From contig CP136063.1 of the NCBI GenBank assembly GCA_032622095.1, positions 29,950,987-30,014,986 on the forward strand: a stretch of 64,000 bases of DNA, in the 5' to 3' direction. The translations under genes were made by a program, and so were the position numbers. This DNA comes from Siphonodentalium dalli. Its lineage: Eukaryota > Mollusca > Scaphopoda > Gadilida > Siphonodentaliidae. This document shows positions 40,614 to 52,640 of this stretch, one piece after another; position 1 is the stretch's first letter, and every line of letters begins with the position of its first letter. Below the pieces are notes generated by a model. That model searched no databases, was not told the origin of the DNA, and saw nothing but the letters and a program-made list of their open reading frames with translations.

Positions 40614-40950
40614 ATTTGTTACGTTAAATATGTTCGTCGAAGGAGGATTGGAAACAATCTTATATTTGTTTTTTTGTGATACCCATAACATATGAGCAGA
40701 GGGATGCTCGTATCCCGGTTCCACAGTAGAGGCACCCCTGTCTTGGATTCCGGTAGTGGAACATCACTAATGGTATCCAGAGCAGTCTACCTTACGGCAT
40801 TTTACAAATGTCATGATAAGAGTAACAAAAGCATAGAATATAACAGTCTAGACTACCTTGGATTAAGCGCTTGATCATATTATTGTGTAAAAACCAACTA
40901 ATAACGTAAACGCTCTTTATTCATGACATGGCATATCGCCGGAAACGAAT
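40614..40950. repeat. 3' flank of ZNF D, including a ~280-bp block repeated at 43896-44172
   Basis: 40621-40670 is the family 3' flank and holds the empty TTAA of the 19988 element. 40670-40948 ('ttgtgatacccataacatatg' to 'ggcatatcgccggaaac') recurs at 43896-44172 with few differences. Open frames of 60-66 codons in the two copies are not well conserved at their ends and begin at a non-ATG codon here. Confidence 0.8.
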
Positions 40951-42325
40951 CAACAAGGTATATAACTCATATTAAAATTGGTCGGGCGGATTCCAAATCC
41001 GAACTTTACCCGTTTACTAGTTCAGTAAATTTCCAGACCAAATTCCAGCCAATTTAGTTGAACCCACCAAACCCCTCATAGGGAGATGAACAAGGGAGAG
41101 AATACCAAAAAAATGGGGCCATAGCTATATATGGTAGAAGTTGGCCAACGGTCCCAGATTATGGACCCGACCTGTCTCTGTATATAGTATATAGACGATC
41201 TCACATGAGTTTCTATTTTATACGGAATTTATCAACCGAGTTCACTAAATTCGATTTGAGCCGAGGTTAACCGAGGCTCAAATAGAATTTAGAGGACGAG
41301 GTTGATAAATTACGTATAAAATAGGACGAGTGTGAGATACCTTTTATCACATGATCAAATAAACCCGAAGCAACGCGAAATATTCATCGAAAACAACAAT
41401 CATAAACTACAGCGATCGCAAGTTATTTGAAGAACGCCGTGACGTCATCGCACGCGCTGATATTAAACGTGTCTATTACCGATGACTGCTTTTATGGCCA
41501 AATTATGTGATAAACCCAAATACCAAATTACATGTTATCCAGTTGATACTATATAAAGTTATTATCCATAGATCAAAATCGAATAGATGGTTGGACAGAC
41601 CGACAGACGGACAGATAAATAATTTAATGTGTCCATGTTAATTTTTTAATTTAAACATATCATGTTGCACGGTGACTTTGAGTTTCCGATATTATGCATC
41701 ACATCCAATGGTATTAAACAATACACACACAAACACACACACACACACACACATGTATATGTATGCGTGCTTAGGGTGGAAATTCCAGATAATCGTAACA
41801 ATCATGCTTAATATCCATCCTTAGCATATTACCGTCGAAAACACGCTTTTTGGGTGATATTGTATGATTATGGAGTTAATTATCAGAAAGTAACCACATT
41901 GTTACAAGAGGTAAACATTCCGGTGTTGATTACTCACACTATCGTGGCAAGGTTGTTTTGTTATCTAGTCATCGGAGGTACCGCTGTTCATATGGGGATG
42001 ATAGCCCATATACTATACCTGTTATTAAACCATAGCATTTATAAGGATTAAGAACCGTTTGCATACAAAGTTATATGGGGACAGACCCAAGAGAAAATAT
42101 AAGTGTTTATTTAGGAGGGACTTAATTTTAGTTTGTCTATATATACATATACACATTAGACAACACAATGCAACGCTCTTTATCAATGGGTTTCCTTTAT
42201 ATTGTATATATAAATACTGTATTCTCTACACAGTATATACTAGTAATAGGTTATAGATCTTAAACAATATCGTGATTTAGCCTAATGTTTGATTGTCAGC
42301 GTGGCTTGATAACATGGAGGAAACA
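40951..42325. other. Intergenic with a foldback element and a CA repeat
   Basis: No gene is recognised. It contains the foldback at 41197-41340 and a short (CA)n tract at ~41726-41753. Confidence 0.5.
41197..41340. mobile_element. ~144-bp foldback (palindromic) element
   Basis: 'gatctcacatgag', 'tctattttatacg', 'aatttatcaacc' and 'gattt gagccgagg' on the left pair with 'cctcggctcaaat', 'ggttgataaatt', 'cgtataaaatagga' and 'tgtgagat' on the right, around a GTTAAC centre at ~41268. The whole element can form one hairpin with small mismatches. It has no coding content. Confidence 0.8.
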
Positions 42326-42853
42326 TTAAAGATGGATTATCTCTTTAAATAACAAATTTTAAATAGTTGCGTGGGTATAAAATAATAGAGATGAACTGAA
42401 GACCTATGTCCGGAAAAGCTTCTATCAATTAATATTGATTTTATTTCGAATATTAAATCGGGCCCATTTATGTTACTATTTTTAGAACCGACCATTCGGA
42501 TGAGACCGTATTGCGATATAGAGCACTGGGCTGTTCCTACGGCTACGCAACGAATGTCAAATGTCACAGATTGATTGTTTGTATTGTTTTGTTCCACAGA
42601 TATAAGCGATAATGAGTATAATTAACGTTTATTTGTGACAAAATTGCACAATATAATATATGGTCTATGTTAACAGTAACCACTATTGTTCGTTAGCTGA
42701 ACAAACACACCTTTTTAGACCAGAAAATATTCGAAATAAAATTAATATTAATCGATAGAAGCATTTCCGGACAGGAGTCTTCGATTCAAATCTAATATTT
42801 TATACCCCGGTAACTATATAATACATGTTTACAAAGAGATAATCCACCTTTAA
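42326..42853 (-). mobile_element. Complete TTAA-MITE
   Basis: TTAA 42326-42329 and 42850-42853. Very similar to the 38209 copy in opposite orientation. Confidence 0.94.
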
Positions 42854-43895
42854 GTTATATAATTTGGAAAAGGTTTACTACGATCATGCCGAAAATGGTC
42901 TGTAAAATGTTGGGAATCAGAAAATAAATAACCAGCATGGGTCATCGAGGAGAGCATCTCTAGCTTAAACGAACTTCACATACAGAACGTTTCTTTGTGG
43001 TTTCGGTTCTATACGCTCCCGACCTAATATGATCACTAGAGAAAGAACCGTGCAGTTCAAAATTACCGAACTACACCCCAGCTGAAAATGCGCCAAAAGT
43101 AACCTCGTAATCAAGCACACGTAGATTTTCCAACGATTGATCGCGCGCGATGGTGCACCAAAAAAACCGTACAGTATAAACCTGTATGTCGCGCACAGGT
43201 ATACATAATATGTAAGTTTTTAATTGTTTATTTTTGTTCCATCCTGGATATAGGTTGGATTTATCGCTCATCTGAATAGCAATTTTTCAGAACCAGGTCT
43301 TGGAAGTTCAGATAAAGTTGACAATATTAAATTTATAGGAATCGAGCTGTCAAGTAGAATGAAACAAAGTTACCTTAATTTGTTGATTTACATGGTCGAA
43401 GTGTTATCCATTGTCCAAGGCATATATATAAACACGTATGGTGGCTAATAGACATCCACCACACCCACAAGGAAAACAAACAATGTCTGAATGTTTACAG
43501 ACAAAATGGAACCGGACATTGTATTGCAGAAGATGTTTGTTTGGGAAAATGACGTTGATGAGTCATATGACGTAATCGCGCGCGACGTCGTTGGTGTGTG
43601 CTGTTAACCACCGACCTGCCAAATTAGTTATAGATACTGATGCAGTATCCAGAAAAGGAACAGTGTTTACCGTGGCATGGATTGTTTATTAAATCAATGT
43701 ATTGCAGCCCAAGGTATATCTAGGTGAAACAGAAAACAACAAACCATAAAAAGCAGTCAAACTCAAAATTTAATATGACTAAATATAATGTAAGGGTTGT
43801 CCCTATAAACTGAGTTATAAACTGTCAAACGTCTAATGATCAAAAGACTCCTCTAAAGCGGGTGACCAGGAACACCGAGTTCCATATCATATTAG
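42854..43895. other. Intergenic, no gene recognised
   Basis: Contains short open frames without motifs. No repeat partner was found in the window. Confidence 0.45.
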
Positions 43896-44172
43896 TTTTG
43901 TGATACCCATAACATATGAGCAGAGGGATGCTCGTATCCCGGTTCCACGGTAGATGCACCCCTGTCTTGGATTCCGGTAGTGGAACATCACTAATGGTAT
44001 CCAGTGCAGTCTACCTTACGGCAGTTTACAAATGTCATGATAAGAGTAACAAAAGAATAGAATATAACAGTCTAGGCTACCTTGGATTAAGGACCCTTGA
44101 TCATATTCTTGTGTAAAAACCAACTAATAACGTAAACGCTCTTTATTCATGACGTGGCATATCGCCGGAAAC
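43896..44172. repeat. Second copy of the ZNF D 3' flank block
   Basis: Counterpart of 40670-40948. Its position just before locus E suggests E was joined to a duplicated D-type 3' flank. Confidence 0.85.
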
Positions 44173-45796
<1,624 letters not shown>

Positions 45797-45965
45797 TTTA
45801 CTGAATCTTTATTTGTCACGTCCGTTATTATGAATAGGTTAATGTCCCGGATACTGCTTTCTACATTATACACGGCAGTCAATTGTTTTTTCGCTTTTGT
45901 TTCGTTAACAATGGGCTGTAGGTAAGTTTGTGATTTTATTTGATATTTCTTTCCGAGTTCTGAAT

Positions 45966-46492
45966 TTAAAGATGCATTATCTCTTTAAATAACAAATTTT
46001 AAATAGTTGCGTGGGTATAAAATAATAGATATGAACTGAAGACCTATGTCCGGAAAAGCTTCTATCAATTAATATTGATTTTATTTCGAATATTAAATCG
46101 GGCCCGTTTATGTTACAATTTTTAGAACCGACCATTCGGATGAGACCGTATTGCGATATAGAGCACTGGGCTGTTCCTGCTGCTACGCAACGAATGTCAA
46201 ATGTCACAGATTGGTTGTGTGTATTGTTTTGTTCCACATATATAAGCGATAATGAGTATAATTAACGTTTATTTGTGACAAAATTGCACAATATAATTTC
46301 TGGTCTCTGTTAACAGTAACCACTATTGTTCGTTGGCTGAACAAACACACATTTTAGACTAGAAAATATTCGAAATAAAATTAATATTAATCGATAGAAG
46401 CATTTCCGGACAGGAGTCTTCGATTCAAATCTAATATTTTATACCCCAGTAACTATATAATACATGTTTACAAAGAGATAATCCACCTTTAA
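45966..46492 (-). mobile_element. Complete TTAA-MITE
   Basis: TTAA 45966-45969 and 46489-46492. Right end ...GATAATCCACCT, left tip variant AGATGCATTATC. Confidence 0.94.
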
Positions 46493-48700
46493 AGTGATAC
46501 TAACAATATAAAATGACTTAGCCAAGCTGTCATGCAATCCACCTTTAATTCCAGCTTACGATCGACTATACTATCTATCTCATCCCTAGGCGCATCTTTC
46601 CTTATTTTGTTTCCACCAATCCGGTTATGTTTTGGTTATAGCTTATACGTCGGTGCGTTTTTATGCCCCCGACTTGAAGTCGGCGGGTATATAGTCGACG
46701 TCTCCGTCTGTACGTCCTTCCATTTTACATTGTTGTTCAGCAACCGCTGGGCAGATTTACATGATATTTGGTATGGTGATAGAGCATCATGGGGGAACAG
46801 CTACATGCATAGCGCGGGTTTCGTCCATCCATTTTCACCTGCGTTATGGCCCTTTTTTTGACTTAGAAAATTCAATTTTGTCCGTCCGTGAAAACACTTT
46901 GCATTATTGTTCAGCAACCGCTGTGCAGATTTACCTGATATTTGATATGGTGATAGAGCAGCATATGGGAAAAGCTACATGCATAGCGCGGGTTTCGTCC
47001 ATCCATTTTCACTTGCGTTATGGCCCTTTTTTACTTAGAAAATTCAATTTTTCTCTTGTTTTTTTAAGTTTCCAGATGATAGCGTGAGCTTTGGTGGTAC
47101 GATTGCAAATCCCGTATTTTTGTGGATCAGTTATATGTCAAATGCGAATTTGGGTATGAACTGATGATTTTTGCCAGAGTTGCCCTTTTTCAACTTGGAA
47201 AATTTGAATTTTTTCTTGTCTTGGGTTTCCGGATCGCTTGTTTTTGGGTTTCCGCATCCATGCTTAATCCGAATTTCTACCGTTGGGGGGGGGGGGCAAT
47301 GTCACGCGACAGCATACCTCTTGTATAGTATATTGTGTAGTGCCGCTGTATGGTATACTAGGGCCCTGCGAATAGTTTTATCTTTCGTCTGTTTCGGTTT
47401 GATTCGAATCATCGGTACAAGTCTCGTGACTGGTATAACTGATTTAGGGGGCGGTTAGTTGGTATAGTGCCATATACATTACCCCGTCACAGATAGCTCA
47501 GCTCTAACAATATAGAAGCTGGTTTGAGCCCTATCATAAAGAGACTGACCGGAATCGTGTATCTGGGTAAGTGTGTGAGTTGGTTTCTGGGGGTCGTTTG
47601 TTTCAACACTCAGTGGGACGATTACTCGGCGAAATTACACCTCTGTGTGGTTTTTGCTCTACCGGTAAATTTATAACGTCGTGTAGAACGACGATTATCC
47701 CTAACAAACAAACCAACCAATTTAGCAAATTTGTAATTTTGTCGAACTTAGCTACATGATTGTGATTCTTACTGACTTGGTTATTGGTTAATGTACTGTT
47801 TCATTATTTTAAAGTAGTTATAGTCATACACATTTGGTTGAAACTATCGATAATGTCTAGAATATATACCGATAATCATTTATTATCGTTACCAAGTGGA
47901 CCAATGGATGCTGGTATTGTAACATACTCGGGTTATGTCTACATATTCATTGTTGATACCAGTCATACCACTGATGCAATATCGAGATTCGAGTTTCGAT
48001 TGGCTTGACTGATTTCATTCGAGATTCGATTATAATTGAAATTGCTCGATTCGGATATCCCTAGGCATTACATATCGTGGGTTGTACGGTTTTAATCCAG
48101 ACACACTCGGATTCGTATTAGGCTTTGAATTAGTGTGGACTAATTTGCAGTTGCTTCAGTCTGATAATTTATCTGCGTATAAACTTTGAACGAATATAGT
48201 GCATTGCCATTCATTCTACTATACGTAGATGGATTGTACATGTATATTTTGATTTGTTGTTATTTATTATGTTCCACCCGACAATAGATCCATATATTCG
48301 AAGTATAAATATAGATTTCTTTGTTTATGTTTAATTCTACCTTAGGTTCTTACATGTTTACGAGTTCACGCTCTGTTTTATATGAATAACTTTGAGACTA
48401 CAAAAGGGCGGAATGTATTGTTGGTTGATACAGGTTCACGATTTCACAGGCTTTGTCTTTATATAACAATACCTTTAATTTCTAAGGATTATATTGTATT
48501 GTTCTCCAGATACCTGTAGGGTATAATGTTCATTCTTTTGTTTAGGAAAAGTAGAATGCTTTGTTTTCTTAATTCACATGCTAATTAAGAACAATGGTTT
48601 TCCGGGTGGAATGTATTTAAGACGATGTATCATGTATGGAGGTAGTTTGTACTGCGTGCAGCTTGCCTCGTATTATGTAAAACAAATGGTGACGTCACAA
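46493..48700. other. Intergenic; diverged ~160-bp repeats and a poly-G tract
   Basis: 46735-47260 holds three diverged units with 'gttcagcaaccgctgkgcagattta', 'ggtgatagagca', 'agctacatgcatagcgcggg' and 'tatggcccttttt', related to 32930-33615. The hairpin CCGACTTGAAGTCGG lies at ~46669-46684. A 12-13-nt poly-G is at ~47285. Open frames here follow the repeats. The rest (47300-48700) shows nothing recognisable. Confidence 0.6.
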
Positions 48701-48713
48701 AATTAGATAGCCT

Positions 48714-49574
48714 ATGTACGAAACAAAGCATTGTTTCGTTAATAATAAAAATACCAACAGCAATAACAATTCAAATTTACCATGTGTTCATTTTAGTTTC
48801 TGTTTCAGTTCTTGTATCTGTCGATGTCGTCTGTTATTCTCGAGCCGAGAATTCCGGTTCACTTTCCGCACAAACTTATCACCGTCTCCGGTTCTGGTTA
48901 CTTCAGATTGAATTATCTCTTAATGATCAGAAACCTAATTTCACAGCATCTTGTCTGTATTCGCTGAAGTATCCAGACAGTTGAACGACATACTACTTTG
49001 TTTCCCATTTGAAGAGTGATATATAGTGACTCTCAACCGCCCGGTAGTGTAGCTTATGGGGTCGTTGTCGTAACGTTTTATACATAAATGCACACCGTGT
49101 GCATTTATGTACAAAAAGGCACACCAGTCTCAGTCGGCGCGCGATTGAAACGTTACGTAAATAATTGCCGTCTGCTTCAATTCATAACTATTTTTCTTCC
49201 TAAGTTCTAATAAAGGCATTCTTTTATCACAATTATTGAAACTGCAATTTATAAGATTGGTCATCGGTCGCATATTTTTCTTAGTATTAAACAGGGACGG
49301 AACGAACTGCATGGTAGTTTGGTCAATGAACGGAAGAAAGTGAACTTGCAAAAGATATCAAAACGTGTGCATTTATGTAGAAAACACTACGACAATGACC
49401 ACTGTCACATGAAACTACGCGAGACTGGTGTCCATTTATGTATACATAAATGCACACGGTGTGCATCTATGTATAAAACATTACAACGACCCCATTAGCG
49501 GTAGTGTAGACTCACATGTAGGCTGTGTATTCATTTATCGTTTCGTGAATGGTGCTTCTAAACACAACCCCATA
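48714..49574. repeat. Orphan ZNF upstream module without a ZNF gene
   Basis: 'caatttaccatgtgttcatttt', 'ctgtttcagttcttgtatctg', 'gccgagaattccggttca' and 'gttgaacgacatactac' up to 'ccgcccggtagtgtag' match 27890-28185. After an inserted element (49053-49498), 'ctcacatgtaggctgtg' and 'tcgtttcgtgaatggtgcttc' continue the match to 49574. There a MITE and a microsatellite follow and no zinc-finger sequence is found. Confidence 0.82.
49053..49498. mobile_element. 446-bp TIR element with 11-bp target duplication and palindromic TIRs
   Basis: Ends CTTATGGGGTCGTTGT... and ...ACAACGACCCCATTAG. CGGTAGTGTAG occurs on both sides (49042-49052, 49499-49509); locus B has one 'ccggtagcatacttactcac' at that place. 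The TIRs (~75 bp) contain the internal palindrome CATAAATGCACAC / GTGTGCATTTATG and reach 'cagtctc'/'gagactg'. Target duplications of 9-11 bp suggest a Mutator-like mobiliser. No gene is present. Confidence 0.87.
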
Positions 49575-50108
49575 TTAAAGATGGATTATCTCTTTAAATA
49601 ACAAATTTTAAATAGTTGCGTGGGTATAAAATAATAGATATGAACTGAAGACCTATGTCCGGAAAAGCTTCTATCAATTAGGCCTAATATTGATTTTATT
49701 TCGAATATTAAATCGGGCCCGTTTATGTTACTATTTTTAGAACCGACCATTCGGATGAGACCGTATTGGGATATAGAGCACTGGGCTGTTCCTACGGCTA
49801 AGCAACGAATGTCAAATGTCACAGATTGATTGTTTGTACTGTTTTGTTCCTCAGATATAAGCGATAATGAGTATAATTAACGTTTATTTGTGGCAAAGTT
49901 GCACAATATAATTTCTGGTCTCTGTTAACAGTAACCACTATTGTTCGTTAGCTGAACAAACACACCTTTTTAGACCAGAAAATATTCGAAATAAAATTAA
50001 TATCAATCGATAGAAGCATTTCCGGACAGGAGTCTTCGATTCAAATCTAATATTTTATAACCCGGTAACTATATAATACATGTTTACAAAGAGATAATCC
50101 ACCTTTAA
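49575..50108 (-). mobile_element. Complete TTAA-MITE
   Basis: TTAA 49575-49578 and 50105-50108. It has a private 6-bp insertion ('ggccta') at ~49681. The right end abuts the inverted microsatellite. Confidence 0.92.
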
Positions 50109-50583
50109 CATATACATATACATACATATACATACACATACATACATATACATATACATACATATACATACACATACATACATACACATACACATACATA
50201 CATATACATATACATACATATACATACACATACATACATATACATACACATACATACATATACATACACATACATACATATACATATACATACATATACA
50301 TACACATACATACATATACATATACATACATATACATACACATACATACACATACATATACATACATATACATACACATACATATACATATACATACATA
50401 TACATACACATACATATACATACATACACATACACATACATATACATACATATACATACATATACATACATATGTATATGTATGTATGTGTATGTGTATG
50501 TATGTATGTGTATGTATGTATGTGTATGTATATGTATGTATGTATATGTATGTATGTATGTGTATGTGTATGTATGTGTATGT
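50109..50583. repeat. Inverted (ACATAC/ACATAT) microsatellite, ~475 bp
   Basis: About 360 bp of CATACA/TATACA repeats on the plus strand switch at ~50471 to their inverse (TATGTATGTG) for another ~112 bp. The result is one large AT-rich inverted repeat, with up to ~110 bp of pairing arms. It is open in several frames only because of its 6-bp periodicity. Confidence 0.95.
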
Positions 50584-50694
50584 AGCATACGATATAAGAG
50601 TAGAGCCATATTCAGCATCGTCGCCACATAGTAAGGCTCATCGATATCGATTAACAAATGTCGCTTGTCAAAGAATATTTTTGATATTTAATTC

Positions 50695-50768
50695 TGCTGA
50701 ACACGCACTGCACCCACGTTTTTCGTATTCAGATTATTTATTTCGGGCATTCCATTTAAGCTTTCGAT
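50695..50768. repeat. Tail of segment X next to a MITE
   Basis: 'tgaacacgcactgcacccacg' to 'ttaagctttcgattaaagg' matches the right edge of X (24330-24425). The following MITE sits at the same TTAA as the MITE tips at 24418 and 26666, so it is the same ancestral insertion. Confidence 0.82.
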
Positions 50769-51105
50769 TAAAGGTGGATTATCTCTTTGTAAACATGTAT
50801 TATATAGTTACCGGGGTATAACATATTAGATCCGAATCTTGGCCGGAAATGGTTCCATCGATTTAATATAAATTGTTTTTAATTAACGCTTATAACTATG
50901 GAATAAAACAATGCAACTAATCAATCTGGGACATTGGTGCTCGTTGTGTAACAATAGGAACATCCTAATGTTCTCTATCGCCATTTCGTATCACCCGAAT
51001 TGTCTGTTCGAAAAATAGACAAATAAACGGGCCCAATAACATTTTCGAAATATCGCCATTTCGTATCACCCGAATAAACGGGCCCAATAACATTTTCGAA
51101 ATATG
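50769..51105 (+). mobile_element. Strongly diverged, shortened TTAA-MITE
   Basis: Left end AGGTGGATTATCTC; the body matches the family with many substitutions ('aataaacgggcccaataaca'). A ~50-bp block ('atcgccatttcgtatcacccg' to 'cattttcgaaat') is tandemly duplicated at ~50980 and ~51052. The right end is lost. It is the oldest copy in the window. Confidence 0.75.
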
Positions 51106-51595
51106 TGTATTGTCATTCGATATTAACTTGTTTACTTTAGTAAAAAGGGAAATAGTATACAACAAACTTATAGCCTGGGAGATAACTTACAAAAATGCCA
51201 CAATAGGCGTGTTGTTTCATCCTATTGCAATCACCCATAATCATCCATTATCATTTTTTGTAAAATATTCATCTTGTTCTGTATTGGGAATAAATATTGT
51301 TTGCACCAACTGATAGCCTGAAAATAATTTATAACCCATTGGGAGCCCGTTGTGAAAATTTGCAGTAGGTCCCTATTTGCGGAGATCCCTGAACTCGCGG
51401 AGTTCCCCTAAAATGGTAGAAATATGTTGATTTTAATTAGTGAACGGGTGCGTATATGTGATACGTATTTTTAAAAAATAACGACACGATTTATAGCAGG
51501 AACACAATGACTCCGATTTTTGATCCGCATTTAGAGACTTCTGGTGTGGTGAATTAGAAACCTGCAATAATAAGGCATAGTTTTTAAAATAATTT
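51106..51595. other. Intergenic, no gene recognised
   Basis: AT-rich sequence without repeat partners or motifs. Confidence 0.4.
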
Positions 51596-51748
51596 TAAAG
51601 GTGGATTATCTCTTTGTAAACATGTATTATATAGTTACCGGGGTATAAAATATTAGATTTGAATCGAAGACTCCTGTCCGGAAATGCTTCTATCGATTAA
51701 TATTAATTTTATTTCGAATATTTTCTGGTCTAAAAAGGTGTGTTTAGT
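51596..51748 (+). mobile_element. TTAA-MITE left-end fragment
   Basis: AGGTGGATTATCTCTTT through 'ctggtctaaaaaggtgtgttt', then unrelated sequence. High identity to complete copies suggests recent truncation. Confidence 0.88.
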
Positions 51749-52209
51749 TGTTTAACGGAATTCTGAGGCAGTTCATTCATGTAACCAATTATATATTTTA
51801 CAATTTTTTTTATAATTTATATTTATGCGTAATAACATAATATTGAGGACGTTACCATTTATGATTATGGTTTTCTTCTTGCTACATGCCCACCGTTCTA
51901 TTGTCCGTCATAAGCACTCGCATATTAAACAATAAATTCAATTAATTGAGGAAAAACACCCACTGTCCTGAGTGGTACTGATGAGCTATTGGAGGGTCTA
52001 CCACTTCGCATGCAAAATAACATTGAATGTCTCAAGGACATCAACAGCTTGAAGATGGGAATGACCCACCATATATAGTAGATATTTAACCAGGCTCTGC
52101 TTAAGATTGTTAATTGATGACCGATGTACATGTACAGTACACACAAATAGTAATAATAATTAACGTTATGATTTTGAAACTAGCCATGATAGAATATTGA
52201 CAGTAAGGT

Positions 52210-52640
52210 CCCAGATAGCACACGTACGTTGGGCCAACGTTGGAATAATTACGTTGGCCCAACGTCGGCTTTTGTGGTTGGTACGACGATGGCCAGACGT
52301 CGACTTGCGTTGGAATAATTACGTTGGCCCAACGTCGGCTTTTGTGGTTGGTACGATGGCCCAACGTCGACTTGCGTTGGAATAATTACGTTGGCGCAAC
52401 GTCGGCTTTTGTGGTTGATACAACGATGGCGCAACGTCGACATGCGTCAGATTTTGCGCGTTTCAAACATGGCTACGTCGGCCCGACGTTGGACAACCAA
52501 CGTTGGTGCAACGTTGGTTTTACCACTGGTTTAACGTTGGCCCGCCGTTGAAAACGTAACGCACTAGGCGATATGTGAGGTTAGTAGGTGCGTTAAATGT
52601 CGACGTTGGACCAAGGATGGCCCAACGTTGTCCATAGTGT
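52210..52640. mobile_element. GTTGGCCCAACG-type repeat element (copy 1)
   Basis: Starts CCCAGATAGCACAC (52210-52223) and continues into palindromic 'acgttgggccaacgttgg'. A ~62-65-bp unit with 'ttggaataattacgttggc', 'ccaacgtcggcttttgtggt' and 'cgtcgacttgcg' repeats three times (52234-52445), followed by further GTTGG palindromes to ~52640. CCCAGATAGCACAC occurs inverted at 58912-58925 in a related element, so it is probably the family terminus. The right end is not resolved. Confidence 0.75.

Noticed and set aside
40692-40874. 60-66-codon frames in the two copies of the ZNF D 3' flank block (40692, 43916)
   Set aside because: The C-terminal ends differ by frameshift between copies and no motif is present. 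It is treated as a duplicated non-coding block.
50047-50657. 200- and 136-codon open frames of Tyr/Val/Cys/Met repeats
   Set aside because: Periodic translation of the CATACA microsatellite.
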